A stretch of 64,000 bases of DNA from Ruminococcus sp. OA3 (GTDB lineage Bacteria; Bacillota; Clostridia; Lachnospirales; Lachnospiraceae), in the NCBI RefSeq assembly GCF_022440845.1, contig NZ_JAKNTO010000001.1:3286001-3350000 (forward strand). Reading direction: 5' to 3'. The notes under the pieces were generated by a model, which searched no databases, was not told where the DNA came from, and saw only the letters and a list, made by a program, of their open reading frames with translations. The position numbers and the translations under genes were made by a program. Below, piece after piece: positions 41,305-50,693 of this stretch. Positions within the stretch are counted from its first letter, which is position 1; every line of letters begins with the position of its first letter.

Positions 41305-41472
41305 CTACCGGCCGCGGTTATCCGCAGTTTCCTTACGGATTTCTCCCATTCCGGCATTTATCGTGCCATTCTGGTAGATACAATTGTCTGACGGCGCAAC
41401 ATAACCGGCCGCAGCTTTCGTACCTGCCAGATTTTTCAATACCTGTTTTTCAACTTCTGCAATCAGATTCAT
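41305..41472 (-). CDS. small ORF of 55 residues
   Basis: The minus strand holds an uninterrupted 55-codon frame starting MNLIAEVEKQVLKNLAGTKA, continuing with GYVAPSDNCIYQNGT and INAGMGEIRKETADNRGR. AAAGGGACAGG lies about ten bases before the ATG, and an extended -10 (TGTTACAAT) lies 50 bases upstream after the ppk terminator. The composition looks protein-like and the sequence is too short to have shown up in a longest-frame scan. The family is unknown. It is convergent with the PHP gene. Confidence 0.5.
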   Translation of the reverse strand: MNLIAEVEKQVLKNLAGTKAAAGYVAPSDNCIYQNGTINAGMGEIRKETADNRGR

Positions 41473-41529
41473 AGTATTTACCTGTCCCTTTCTGTGTGAT
41501 AGACTTCATTGTAACATTCCCCTTCAATC

Positions 41530-41560
41530 AAAAAAGAGCCTGCATTCCAGGCTCTTTTTT
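41530..41560 (-). terminator. intrinsic terminator of the folC-ppk operon
   Basis: Perfect arms AAAAAAGAGCCTG / CAGGCTCTTTTTT with a 5-base loop (CATTC). The U run works on either strand; it lies 90 bases after the ppk stop. Confidence 0.93.
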
Positions 41561-41651
41561 CGGCCATCAGATTTGCTACACATAATGTAACTCAACTCCG
41601 ATGGTTTGTCAATATCCTTATATTATGTTCTTTTTATAATAATCTTACGTT

Positions 41652-43790
41652 TTATTCTTCCGCGGGTTCCGCGGGAATGAATACTCTCTGATCACCATGC
41701 GTCCGTGGCTTCTTTGCATTTGCTGTCGCCTCCTGGCAGAAACTTCTCTGTGAATCGATCAGTACCTTGCCGCGCTTGTCAATTTTCTCATAGCTTCCGT
41801 CCGGCTGCAGAACGTGTGCCTTCACATTATCTTTCAGCTGAAGGTCCAGAATATGCTTTACTTCCTCCTTCAGCTTCGGATCTTCAACCGGAAAACTGAT
41901 TTCTACGCGCTTATCCAGGTTTCGCGGCATCCAGTCAGCACTGCCCATATAGATCTCTTCCTGACCATTGCTGTAAAAATAAAAGATTCTGGCGTGTTCC
42001 AGGAAATTCCCGACGATCGAATGTACGGATATATTTTCACTGACCCCAGGTATTCCAACCTTCAGACTGCAAATTCCCCGCACAATCAGATCAATTTTTA
42101 CACCTGCGGCAGAAGCGGCATACAGTGCAGCAATGATATCTCGGTCACACAGAGAATTCACCTTGGCAATAATATGTGCTGTCTGCCCTTTTCTGGCATG
42201 TTCCGCTTCCATCTCGATCAAGTGAAGGAAACGGTTCCGCATCCAGAGCGGTGCCACCACCAGCTTATTCCAGCTGCCCGGTTCTGAATAACCGGACAGC
42301 ATATTGAACACCGCTGTTGCATCCTCGCCTATCCTCGCATTACATGTCAAAAGCCCGCAGTCTGTATAAAGTTTCGCGGTAGAGTCATTATAATTTCCGG
42401 TCCCCAGATGAACATATCTGCGGATTCCACTCTCCTCCCGCCTTACCACCAGCGTGATCTTGCTGTGTGTTTTGAGTCCCAGCAGTCCATAGATGACGTG
42501 GCATCCTGCCTTTTCCAGCATCTTCGCCCACACTATATTGTTCTCCTCGTCAAACCGGGCTTTCAGCTCAACCAGTACAGTAACCTGTTTTCCGTTCTCT
42601 GCCGCCTGTGCAAGCGCTGCGATGATCGGTGAGTTACCGCTGACACGGTACAGCGTCTGCTTGATCGCCAGGACCTCCGGGTCTCTCGCCGCCTGTCTGA
42701 CAAAATCGACGACCGGTTCGAAGCTCATATACGGGTGATGCAGCAGAATATCACCCTTTCTGATATTCGTAAAAATATCTTTCTCATTTTGAAGTGCCGG
42801 AACTGCGGCTGGCACATACGGTGGTGTTTTGAAATCATCGTATCCCTTCATCCCGTACATCTTCATCAGGAATGTAAGGTCAAGCGGTCCGTTGATATGA
42901 AATACATCTTCCTCCCTGATGTCAAACTCTTTTTCCAGAATCGCAAGAAGTCTCTTGTCAATCCCGTCCTGTACCTCAAGACGGATCACTTCTCCCCACT
43001 GCCTTTTTTTCAGCTGTTTCTGTATCTCCTTTAAGAGATCCGCAGCCTCGTCCTCATCGATCGTCAGATCTGCATTCCGCATGATCCGGTATGGATAAGA
43101 ACAGACGACATCATAGCTGAGAAACAGTTTTCCGATATTCCGCTCGATGACTTCCTCCAGCAGGATGATACAGCGTTCTCCATTCTTGCCATCAGGAAGT
43201 GCGATGATCCTCGGCAGTACCGACGGCACCTGAACTGTTGCAAATTCCAGCGCCTCTTTATTTTTCTTCGTATCTTTTTTTCTGATCAATGCCCCGATGT
43301 TTAATGTCTTATTTCTCACCAGCGGAAACGGACGCGAAGAATCCATCGCCATCGGTGTCAGTACGGGATAGACATTTTCCTCGAAATACGTATCCACATA
43401 CGCAGCCTGTACCTTACTCAGCTGTTCATGAGAGCTGACCACATTGACTCCAATGTTGCCAAGCGCCGGGATGAGTGACCGGTTGTACGTATTATACTGC
43501 GCCTGAACAAGCTCGTGCGTCCTGGGGCTTAGTTCCTTCAGCTGTTCTTTCGGTGAAAGACCGGCGATATCCGGCTTCGTATATTCCGCATGCACCATAT
43601 CTTTCAGGGAAGCCACACGGATCATAAAGAATTCATCCAGATTAGAAGCTGTAATGCTCAGGAACTTCAGACGTTCAAAAAGCGGAATATTTCTGTCTTT
43701 TGCCTCACTCAGAACACGTTCATTGAACCCGATCCAGCTAAGTTCGCGGTTTCTGTAATACTCCGGTTTATTCCATTGCGAATAGTCCAT
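41652..43790 (-). CDS. ppk: polyphosphate kinase 1
   Basis: The 712-residue enzyme makes polyphosphate from ATP. It starts RNRELSWIGFNERVLSEA, a fixed feature of PPK1, and has the LLHHPYMSFEPVVDFV segment and the two phospholipase D-like halves with the catalytic His in LKTHSKITLVVRRE and YVHLGTGNYND. MGSADWMPRNLDKRVE near the C-terminus is also diagnostic. The ATG at 43790 has AGGAGG seven bases upstream. It follows the ppx-type gene by 11 bases and is the last gene of its operon. Confidence 0.96.
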   Translation of the reverse strand: MDYSQWNKPEYYRNRELSWIGFNERVLSEAKDRNIPLFERLKFLSITASNLDEFFMIRVASLKDMVHAEYTKPDIAGLSPKEQLKELSPRTHELVQAQYNTYNRSLIPALGNIGVNVVSSHEQLSKVQAAYVDTYFEENVYPVLTPMAMDSSRPFPLVRNKTLNIGALIRKKDTKKNKEALEFATVQVPSVLPRIIALPDGKNGERCIILLEEVIERNIGKLFLSYDVVCSYPYRIMRNADLTIDEDEAADLLKEIQKQLKKRQWGEVIRLEVQDGIDKRLLAILEKEFDIREEDVFHINGPLDLTFLMKMYGMKGYDDFKTPPYVPAAVPALQNEKDIFTNIRKGDILLHHPYMSFEPVVDFVRQAARDPEVLAIKQTLYRVSGNSPIIAALAQAAENGKQVTVLVELKARFDEENNIVWAKMLEKAGCHVIYGLLGLKTHSKITLVVRREESGIRRYVHLGTGNYNDSTAKLYTDCGLLTCNARIGEDATAVFNMLSGYSEPGSWNKLVVAPLWMRNRFLHLIEMEAEHARKGQTAHIIAKVNSLCDRDIIAALYAASAAGVKIDLIVRGICSLKVGIPGVSENISVHSIVGNFLEHARIFYFYSNGQEEIYMGSADWMPRNLDKRVEISFPVEDPKLKEEVKHILDLQLKDNVKAHVLQPDGSYEKIDKRGKVLIDSQRSFCQEATANAKKPRTHGDQRVFIPAEPAEE

Positions 43791-43801
43791 CATCACCCCT
43801 C

Positions 43802-45343
43802 CTATATTGTCTTCCTGACCTTAATCACTGGCCGTATGCTGTAAACCTCTTCAAAAAAGTCCAGTTTATCCTGCACCAGTCCCCGTTCCAGTGTAAAATC
43901 CTTTTTCGTGTCTATCGTAAGAATCAGTTCATTTTCTTTAATGGATGCCTTCATGGTATCGATCTTCTGCATGTGGCTCCTGTCCAGCGCATTGACCAGA
44001 CGTAAGATAGCGGTCAGCTTCGCGACCCGGATATAGTCTGTTTCTCCCAGATCTGCGATCCTGTTCATCGCTGCATAATCATCAAACGGCAGCGTATTGT
44101 ACCTGACTGCCAGTGCGATCATCTGCCGCTCACGGTGGGACAGCCCGATGATCTCGGTGGACATAATAATATTGAACGAACATTCCGCCACATTGCTCAG
44201 ACTGATATATTTTCCGCAGTCATGAATCTGGACTGCCACTTCCAGAAGCAGCTGTTCCCGCTCCGTCAGCCCGTGTATGCGTTTCATTGCATTGCATACT
44301 GTTCGGGCCAGTCTTGACATCAGCTGCGTGTGATTCTTGCTGACCGCATACCTTCTGCCGATATTTCTGGCTGCCATAACGATGTCATTGTCAAAATTAT
44401 GATCCGGTTTAATGATTTTTGACTTCTCCGCATAATCATACGCAACACCGTCCGCCAGACGGATTCCCGGAATCCAGATACTCTGGGCACCCATCTCCTG
44501 GATCAGCCGTTTGTTGATGATGGCCGTCGGAATCATCAATGATGCATATTCCAGCGGAATCCCCAGTCTGACGGCAAGTTCAATGGGAGAACGTCCGATG
44601 ATCGTCCGGTACCACTCCATATATTCTTCCTGTGTCAGCACCTTGGAATCCAGCCTTTCACGGTTATACAGGATGGAGTCTGTAAAGTTATTTCCGATCA
44701 GTATGACATTACTGATCTTTCTGTCCTTCAGATGCAGCTTCATGAAACTGGCGATTTCATTTCGTATCAGCTCCTCAACCAGCATCTCATAGTGCGTCGT
44801 CTCATTCTCCACAACAGCAAGACGTTCTCTCACGCGCAGGCTTCCAAGCTTTACGTTTTGTGTCGTGATCAGATTATCTTTATCGAACAGCGAGATCTGA
44901 ATGCTTCCGCCGCTGACGTCCACGATCGCGGTTCCCTTCTCAATGATTTTCTGGAAAGCATCTCCTCTGGACGCAATTCCCTTATAGCCCAGAAAACGCT
45001 GCTCCGAGTTACTCAGGATGTTGATCCGGATTCCTGTTCTTTGAAAAATAGTTTCCAGCACGATCATGGAATTCTTGGCCTCCCGGATGGCACTCGTCGC
45101 AACGGCCCTATAATCCCCGATCCGATAACCAGCCATGATTTGTGTCATATCCTTAATGATCGCGCACAATTCATCGACCAGCCCGGCTGACACCCTGCCC
45201 TCTGCGTACGTCTCTTTTCCGAGCTCAATGCGGTGCGTTACATGATCGATGGATTTGATGCCCCCTTTGCGGGAGAGCTCAAATACATTAAGGTTCACAC
45301 TGTAAGATCCCACTTCAATTGTTGCAAACATGGTGACCTGCAT
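43802..45343 (-). CDS. ppx: exopolyphosphatase (Ppx/GppA) with HD domain
   Basis: The 513-residue protein degrades polyphosphate or pppGpp. The N-terminal actin-like domain has ATIEVGSYSVNLNVFEL and DVSGGSIQISLFD, and the C-terminal part (about 330-510) is an HD-type phosphohydrolase with VQIHDCGKYISLSN and LSHRERQMIA. Its size equals the longer Ppx forms. AGGAGGAAAG precedes the ATG at 45343. It lies 11 bases before ppk, a classic synthesis/degradation pair of the polyphosphate cycle, and 36 bases after the DUF815 gene. Confidence 0.92.
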   Translation of the reverse strand: MQVTMFATIEVGSYSVNLNVFELSRKGGIKSIDHVTHRIELGKETYAEGRVSAGLVDELCAIIKDMTQIMAGYRIGDYRAVATSAIREAKNSMIVLETIFQRTGIRINILSNSEQRFLGYKGIASRGDAFQKIIEKGTAIVDVSGGSIQISLFDKDNLITTQNVKLGSLRVRERLAVVENETTHYEMLVEELIRNEIASFMKLHLKDRKISNVILIGNNFTDSILYNRERLDSKVLTQEEYMEWYRTIIGRSPIELAVRLGIPLEYASLMIPTAIINKRLIQEMGAQSIWIPGIRLADGVAYDYAEKSKIIKPDHNFDNDIVMAARNIGRRYAVSKNHTQLMSRLARTVCNAMKRIHGLTEREQLLLEVAVQIHDCGKYISLSNVAECSFNIIMSTEIIGLSHRERQMIALAVRYNTLPFDDYAAMNRIADLGETDYIRVAKLTAILRLVNALDRSHMQKIDTMKASIKENELILTIDTKKDFTLERGLVQDKLDFFEEVYSIRPVIKVRKTI

Positions 45344-45379
45344 ATACTTTCCTCCGTTTGGTGCTTTTTTTGACGACTG

Positions 45380-46675
45380 CTATTGCTGTCCCAGCAGATA
45401 ATCAATAAACTGCTGGGCAGTTCTCCCCGACAGTCCCCCGTGGCTGAGTTCCCATTTGTTGGCTTCCAGCAACAGCTTTTCCTCCGGCATATTCACGTGA
45501 TACCGATCTGCCAGAGTCTTCACGATATTCTGGAATTCCTTCTTATCCGGTGCACAGAAAAAGATGGATACGCCGAATCTCGATACCAGCGACAGCTTTT
45601 CCTGTACCGTATCAGAAGAATGCAGATCGTCCCGCCGCTCTTCCTTGTCACTGAATTTTTCCCGGACAAGGTGCCGCCTGTTTGACGTCGCATAGATCAG
45701 GATATTGTCCGGTTTCTTTTCCAGACCGCCCTCAATCACCGCCTTCAGATATTTATACTCAATTTCAAAATCCTCAAAAGATAGATCATCCATGTAAATG
45801 ATAAACTTATAATTTCTGTTTTTGATCTGTGCAATCACCGCATTCAGATCCTGGAACTGATGCTTATATACCTCGATGATTCTCAGTCCCCGATCATAGT
45901 ACTGGTTCAGGATACCTTTGATGCTCGACGATTTTCCAGTCCCCGCATCCCCGAAAAGCAGGCAGTTGTTGGCTTTCTTTCCGCTGACAAAAGCCTCCGT
46001 ATTGTCAATCAGTTTCTTTTTCGCAATCTCATATCCGACGAGATCAGTCAACTGTACATGTGCGATGTTCGTGATCGGCAGAATTTCCACATCCTCTTTC
46101 GTGTGGTCGATTCGAAAAGCCTTGTGAAGACCCAGTTTTCCGACCCCAAAGTCTTTATAAAAGCTGACCATGTCATCCATGAATTCTTCCACACTCTCAC
46201 AGCCCTCCAGACGCTGGCTCAGAGTGCAGATACGGTCGCGGACCCGTTTGTTGAACAGTTTCCTGTTCTCATCCGCCCCGGTATTTTGATAGTTGCAGAT
46301 AATTGCACTGTCATTAGACTGAAATACCTCATCAAACACCGTCAGATCAAAATCATATAATTCTTTAAAGCGCACGAAATCATGTTTCGCCATCTGATTG
46401 ACACTGCCCTCCACATGTCCCACGATCTCACACGCTGTGCTGAACGCATTTTCCTTATTTACAAGCAGGTATGTCAGATAGTCATGCCAGAGATTCCCTG
46501 AAAAACCGTACGCTCCCGCCATCTCCACAAGCCCGTTCAGACATTGATAATACACATATCGAAACATCTCCGTCTCATCCTGATTCTGTATCGCCTGTAT
46601 GATCTTCGTAACACGCTCAAGAATCTCTCCCTGTTCAAAGTCACGGTATAAAATACACTCCTCTATTCTGGTCAC
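45380..46675 (-). CDS. DUF815 family AAA-type ATPase
   Basis: The 431-residue protein has Walker A LLFGDAGTGKSSS and Walker B FIIYMDDLSF with the sensor LIYATSNRRHLV, all of DUF815 type. The N-terminal half (about 1-190) is helical and specific to the family. It is a cytosolic ATPase; its substrate and partner are not known. The gene is 20 bases after pheA and 36 before ppx, within one transcript, and the combination is common in clostridia. Confidence 0.9.
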   Translation of the reverse strand: MTRIEECILYRDFEQGEILERVTKIIQAIQNQDETEMFRYVYYQCLNGLVEMAGAYGFSGNLWHDYLTYLLVNKENAFSTACEIVGHVEGSVNQMAKHDFVRFKELYDFDLTVFDEVFQSNDSAIICNYQNTGADENRKLFNKRVRDRICTLSQRLEGCESVEEFMDDMVSFYKDFGVGKLGLHKAFRIDHTKEDVEILPITNIAHVQLTDLVGYEIAKKKLIDNTEAFVSGKKANNCLLFGDAGTGKSSSIKGILNQYYDRGLRIIEVYKHQFQDLNAVIAQIKNRNYKFIIYMDDLSFEDFEIEYKYLKAVIEGGLEKKPDNILIYATSNRRHLVREKFSDKEERRDDLHSSDTVQEKLSLVSRFGVSIFFCAPDKKEFQNIVKTLADRYHVNMPEEKLLLEANKWELSHGGLSGRTAQQFIDYLLGQQ

Positions 46676-46695
46676 GTTATCTCCTTCTTTCTCTG

Positions 46696-47829
46696 TTATC
46701 GATAATTTCCAAACACACGCAGTGCGCTGGCTTCCTGCTCAATCCCGCGCAGCGCATTTTTCACGGCACTGTCATTCAGGTTTCCCTCAAAATCCACGAA
46801 AAAACGATATTCCCAGTTCTTCTCAGGAAGAGGCCTTGATTCAATCTTGGTCATATTGAGATCGTTATAAATGAAATGAGCCAGAATATTATAAAGTGTA
46901 CCGCTTTCATGTGGCAGTTCAAAACAGATACTGATCTTATCAGCATCAGAAGTGTAGATTTTTTTCCGGGATACTATGATAAAGCGAGTGGAATTCGTTT
47001 CACTGTAAAAAACTTTGTCGTTTAAAATTTCAAGCCCAAAATATTCTGCCGCCTGCCGGCTTGCGATAGCCGCCTGGCTGATGTTGGCATCTTCCCTGAC
47101 CTTTTTCGCCGCAACAGCCGTATTCAGAAGTTCTACTTCTTTCCAGTCCGGATGTTCATCCAGGTATTTCCTGCACTGGCGCAGCGCCTGCGGATGAGAA
47201 TACACCGTCCTGATATCTTCGATGCCACTGCCCGGTACCCCCATCAGCACGTGTTCCGCCCGGATGATCTGCTGTGCGACAATATTGTGCTGATACTCCA
47301 CCAGAAGATCATAATTATCCGCCACGATCCCAGCGGTTGAGTTCTCGATCGGCAGCACCGCATAATCTGCTTTTCCGTCTGCGATCGCGTCCATCGCGTC
47401 CCGCCATGTCTCTACATGAAAACTGTCCACAGATTCTCCGAAATATGTGTGTGTCGCGGCAAAGCTGTAGGCACCCTCAACACCCTGGAAAACGACTCTC
47501 ACCTGTTCCGTCGGAAGTTTTTCCACTTCGCAGAAATCGCTTTTTACCGCCACACCGTTTTCTGTCAGCAGCTGATACTGACGTTTCCTGCTGATGGACA
47601 TGATCTGCTGAAACAGTTCCTGTACACCCTTGGCATTAAAATCGTTGGATGCTCTTTCCTTCAGCACCTTCAGTTTCTGAATCTCCCGCTCCTTGTCAAA
47701 AACCTGTTTTCCGGTTTCGATCTTAAACTGAGCCACCTCACCAGTCAAATGCATGCGCCTTTCAAACAGTTTCAGTATTTCATCATCGATCTCATCGATC
47801 TGATTCCGTATCTCCTGTAAATCTATCAT
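46696..47829 (-). CDS. pheA: bifunctional chorismate mutase/prephenate dehydratase
   Basis: The 377-residue enzyme makes phenylpyruvate for phenylalanine synthesis. It has the AroQ chorismate mutase helix (LQEIRNQIDEIDDEILKLFERR), the prephenate dehydratase domain with GVEGAYSFAA, ENSTAGIV, SHPQALRQC and STRFIIVSR, and an ACT regulatory domain with the ESRP motif (TKIESRPLPEKNWEYRFFVD). Feedback inhibition by phenylalanine is therefore likely. Its stop overlaps nothing, and its start overlaps folC by four bases (ATGA). No T-box or attenuator was seen upstream. Confidence 0.95.
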   Translation of the reverse strand: MIDLQEIRNQIDEIDDEILKLFERRMHLTGEVAQFKIETGKQVFDKEREIQKLKVLKERASNDFNAKGVQELFQQIMSISRKRQYQLLTENGVAVKSDFCEVEKLPTEQVRVVFQGVEGAYSFAATHTYFGESVDSFHVETWRDAMDAIADGKADYAVLPIENSTAGIVADNYDLLVEYQHNIVAQQIIRAEHVLMGVPGSGIEDIRTVYSHPQALRQCRKYLDEHPDWKEVELLNTAVAAKKVREDANISQAAIASRQAAEYFGLEILNDKVFYSETNSTRFIIVSRKKIYTSDADKISICFELPHESGTLYNILAHFIYNDLNMTKIESRPLPEKNWEYRFFVDFEGNLNDSAVKNALRGIEQEASALRVFGNYR

Positions 47830-49136
47830 TTTGTTTCTCCCTTTTTGATTTCTCCTGTCCTCTCCTTCACAAGCCTCGTCACTTCTCCGACAAAAGAAAG
47901 CGAGCCGAAAGAGAGGATCGCATCCTCAGAATTCGCCGCAACAAAGCTTCTGCCCACCGCCTCCTTGAGCGAAGTACATGCTGTCACTTTTGGGTTAAAC
48001 TCCCTGATGACTTTTGCAAACTCATCTGCCGGCAGCGCCCGTTCGGGATCCGGCGGCGTTACTGTAAAAATACAGTCTGCCATCCCTGCCATCAGTTCAG
48101 CTATCTGCCGGTAATCTTTATCCCGAAACATACCCATGATAAAAATCAGGCGTTTTTGGGGAAAGTAAGTCTGAATCGACTGGCGAAGTTTCATCGCAGC
48201 ATCCGGATTATGTGCCCCGTCCACAATAAAATATGGATTTCTGGACAGTACAGTAAACCTGCCTTCCCAGCGCGTCTTCAGAAATCCTTCTTCGATCTCC
48301 TCTCCGGTCACGTTAAATCCCAGCTGGCGAAGTGCCATAATACACTCAAGCGCCAGCACAGCATTCTCGATCTGAGGACTTCCCGCAAGCGAGATGGTGA
48401 TCTCACTCCCATGATACCGAAAAGTCTGATGTTCCACCGTCACATCCCGTACAACAGCCTCCTGCGGCTTGGCCGCAATAAACGGATTTCCCTTCTCCGT
48501 GCAGATTGCCCAGACGGCATCCTCCACCTCCGGCTCCTGCTTCCCCATTACCACAATCGCTCCCGGTTTTATGATCCCTGCCTTATTTGCTGCGATCTCC
48601 AGCAGGTCATTTCCCAGTACTCCGATATGGTCCAGGCTTATGGAAGTAAGTACTGCCATCTTTGTCGTCCGGATTACATTTGTTGCATCTGTGGCTCCCC
48701 CCATTCCGCACTCAAGTACCACAATATCACATTTCCGGTCTCTGAAATACAAAAATGAAAGCACGGTTTCAATCTCAAACGGCGTGGGATGCTTAAGTCC
48801 CTCCGCTGTCATCTGCTGCATAACGGGTATCAGCTGTTCCATATAAAGGGTAAAATCCTCTTTGCTGATGTACGCTTCATTGATCTGAATCCGTTCTCTG
48901 TAAGAATAGATAGTAGGAGAAATATATCTCCCCACCCGGTATCCGGCGCACTGCAGTACCGTTGCAATATACGCCGCCACAGAGCCCTTGCCGTTTGTCC
49001 CCGCGATATGGATGAATTCCAGGTCATCCTCCGGATGCCCCAGTCTCTCCAGTAAATTTTCTGTGTTAGAAAGACCCATATTTCCGGCATATTTCCATGC
49101 ATCGTCTATATAAGCCCTTGCCTCTTTATAGTTCAT
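47826..49136 (-). CDS. folC: folylpolyglutamate synthase / dihydrofolate synthase
   Basis: The 436-residue ligase adds glutamates to folates. The P-loop is GTNGKGSVAAYIATVL, with the metal/ATP part SLDHIGVLGNDLLEIAANKAGIIKPG and the C-terminal domain with VDGAHNPDAAMKLR. This is the full-length FolC form. The start follows AAGGAG with five bases and has its own promoter at 49163-49191. It is the first gene of the operon folC-pheA-DUF815-ppx-ppk. Confidence 0.94.
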   Translation of the reverse strand: MNYKEARAYIDDAWKYAGNMGLSNTENLLERLGHPEDDLEFIHIAGTNGKGSVAAYIATVLQCAGYRVGRYISPTIYSYRERIQINEAYISKEDFTLYMEQLIPVMQQMTAEGLKHPTPFEIETVLSFLYFRDRKCDIVVLECGMGGATDATNVIRTTKMAVLTSISLDHIGVLGNDLLEIAANKAGIIKPGAIVVMGKQEPEVEDAVWAICTEKGNPFIAAKPQEAVVRDVTVEHQTFRYHGSEITISLAGSPQIENAVLALECIMALRQLGFNVTGEEIEEGFLKTRWEGRFTVLSRNPYFIVDGAHNPDAAMKLRQSIQTYFPQKRLIFIMGMFRDKDYRQIAELMAGMADCIFTVTPPDPERALPADEFAKVIREFNPKVTACTSLKEAVGRSFVAANSEDAILSFGSLSFVGEVTRLVKERTGEIKKGETK

Positions 49137-49162
49137 AATCCACTCCTTATCAGTTAAAAGTT

Positions 49163-49191
49163 ATTATATTACAAGAGCAGGCGGATTACAA
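49163..49191 (-). promoter_or_regulatory. promoter of the folC-pheA-DUF815-ppx-ppk operon
   Basis: -35 TTGTAA (49186-49191), a 17-base spacer and -10 TATAAT (49163-49168) on the minus strand, 27 bases before folC. It faces away from the pyrB promoter. Confidence 0.7.
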
Positions 49192-49203
49192 GGAAGTTTG
49201 CGC

Positions 49204-49232
49204 TTGAAATCGACTGTGTTTTATTATATGAT
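49204..49232 (+). promoter_or_regulatory. promoter of pyrBI
   Basis: -35 TTGAAA (49204-49209), a 17-base spacer and -10 TATGAT (49227-49232). The leader to pyrB is about 40 bases, too short for an attenuator, and no PyrR-type hairpin is visible. Confidence 0.7.
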
Positions 49233-49280
49233 GGGATGCAGAGGATTGTAGGAAAACACTATCCATAGAAGGAGGCATAT

Positions 49281-50201
49281 ATGAGACATTTAATGAGTCC
49301 GCTGGATTTTTCCGTGGAAGAATTGGATCGTCTGCTCGATCTTGCAAACGACATAGAAAAAAAGCCTGAAAAATATGAACACATCTGTGACGGCAAACGT
49401 ATAGCTACACTTTTTTATGAACCCAGTACCCGCACACGTCTGAGCTTTGAGGCCGCCATGATGAATCTTGGCGGTAAAGTACTTGGATTTTCCAGTGCCA
49501 GCTCCAGTTCCGCAACGAAAGGGGAGAGTGTTTCAGATACGATTCGCATGGTATCGTGCTATGCAGATATCTGTGCCATGCGCCACCCCAAAGAAGGCGC
49601 ACCACTTGTCGCATCCATGGTATCTTCCATTCCGGTCATCAATGCCGGTGACGGTGGTCATCAGCATCCGACCCAGACACTCACCGATCTATTGACCATC
49701 CGTTCCTTAAAAGGACGCCTTGATAATCTGACCATCGGCCTTTGCGGCGATTTAAAATTCGGACGTACCGTCCATTCTCTGATCGAAGCCCTCGTACGCT
49801 ATACCGGAGTAAAATTTGTTCTCATATCACCGGAAGAGCTTCGTGTTCCCGACTATATCCGTGAAGACGTGCTGGAACGCAACCAGAAAGAATATAAAGA
49901 AGTGATCCGCCTGGAAGATGCACTTCCGGAGCTCGATCTTCTGTACATGACACGTGTCCAGAGAGAGCGTTTCTTTAACGAAGAAGATTACGTGCGCATG
50001 AAAGATTTCTATATCCTGGACAAAGCAAAAATGGCCCTGGCTCCCGAAGATATGCTGGTCCTCCATCCGCTTCCTCGGGTTAACGAAATATCCACAGAAG
50101 TTGACAACGATCCAAGAGCCGCATACTTCCGTCAGGTGCAGTACGGAGTATATGTCAGAATGGCACTGATTCTCACATTACTGGAGGTGAAAACATGTTA
50201 A
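49281..50201 (+). CDS. pyrB: aspartate carbamoyltransferase, catalytic subunit
   Basis: The 306-residue enzyme joins carbamoyl phosphate and aspartate in the second step of UMP synthesis. The carbamoyl phosphate motif is STRTR (49-53), followed by [26 protein letters not shown] and [18 protein letters not shown] is well spaced before the ATG. Its end overlaps pyrI by seven bases. The pairing with a regulatory subunit makes this the enteric-type holoenzyme. Confidence 0.97.
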   Translation: MRHLMSPLDFSVEELDRLLDLANDIEKKPEKYEHICDGKRIATLFYEPSTRTRLSFEAAMMNLGGKVLGFSSASSSSATKGESVSDTIRMVSCYADICAMRHPKEGAPLVASMVSSIPVINAGDGGHQHPTQTLTDLLTIRSLKGRLDNLTIGLCGDLKFGRTVHSLIEALVRYTGVKFVLISPEELRVPDYIREDVLERNQKEYKEVIRLEDALPELDLLYMTRVQRERFFNEEDYVRMKDFYILDKAKMALAPEDMLVLHPLPRVNEISTEVDNDPRAAYFRQVQYGVYVRMALILTLLEVKTC

Positions 50202-50635
50202 ATGTCGGCGCTATCAACGAGGGCTTTGTGCTTGACCACATCAAAGCAGGAAAAAGTATGACCATTTACCATGATCTGCAGCTGGACAAGCTGGACTGCT
50301 GTGTCGCGATCATCAAAAATGCCCGTAGCAGTAAAATGGGCAAGAAGGACATTATCAAAGTGGAATGCCCGGTAGATATGCTGGATCTTGACATCCTGGG
50401 TTTTATCGACCATAACATTACCGTCAACATTATCAAAGACGGCCGTATCAGCGAAAAACGTGAGCTGTCACTTCCAAAGCAGATCAAAGACGTTATCAAA
50501 TGCAGAAATCCGCGCTGCATCACTTCGATTGAGCAGGAACTGAAACATATTTTCATACTGACAGACCCCGAGCGGGAAATCTACCGCTGTAAATACTGCG
50601 AAGAGAAATACGAAGGCGACCGCCGTAAGAAGTAG
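50195..50635 (+). CDS. pyrI: aspartate carbamoyltransferase, regulatory subunit
   Basis: The 146-residue protein has the N-terminal nucleotide-binding domain ([33 protein letters not shown]) and a C-terminal zinc site with four Cys (103, 108, 132, 135 in CRNPRC and CKYC). It lets CTP or ATP tune the catalytic subunit. It overlaps pyrB by seven bases, and a terminator follows immediately. Confidence 0.96.
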   Translation: MLNVGAINEGFVLDHIKAGKSMTIYHDLQLDKLDCCVAIIKNARSSKMGKKDIIKVECPVDMLDLDILGFIDHNITVNIIKDGRISEKRELSLPKQIKDVIKCRNPRCITSIEQELKHIFILTDPEREIYRCKYCEEKYEGDRRKK

Positions 50636-50643
50636 GAAAAGAG

Positions 50644-50693
50644 GAACAGCTGCACTGATGATTTTACTCATCACCGTGCAGCTGTTCTTTTCT
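50644..50693. terminator. bidirectional terminator of pyrBI and the thioesterase gene
   Basis: Arms GAACAGCTGCAC / GTGCAGCTGTTC (12 bp) with an inner TGATGA / TCATCA stem and a T-rich tail on the plus strand. The 3' end of the converging thioesterase gene (stop at 50664) lies inside this hairpin, so its last codons form part of the terminator. Confidence 0.9.
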
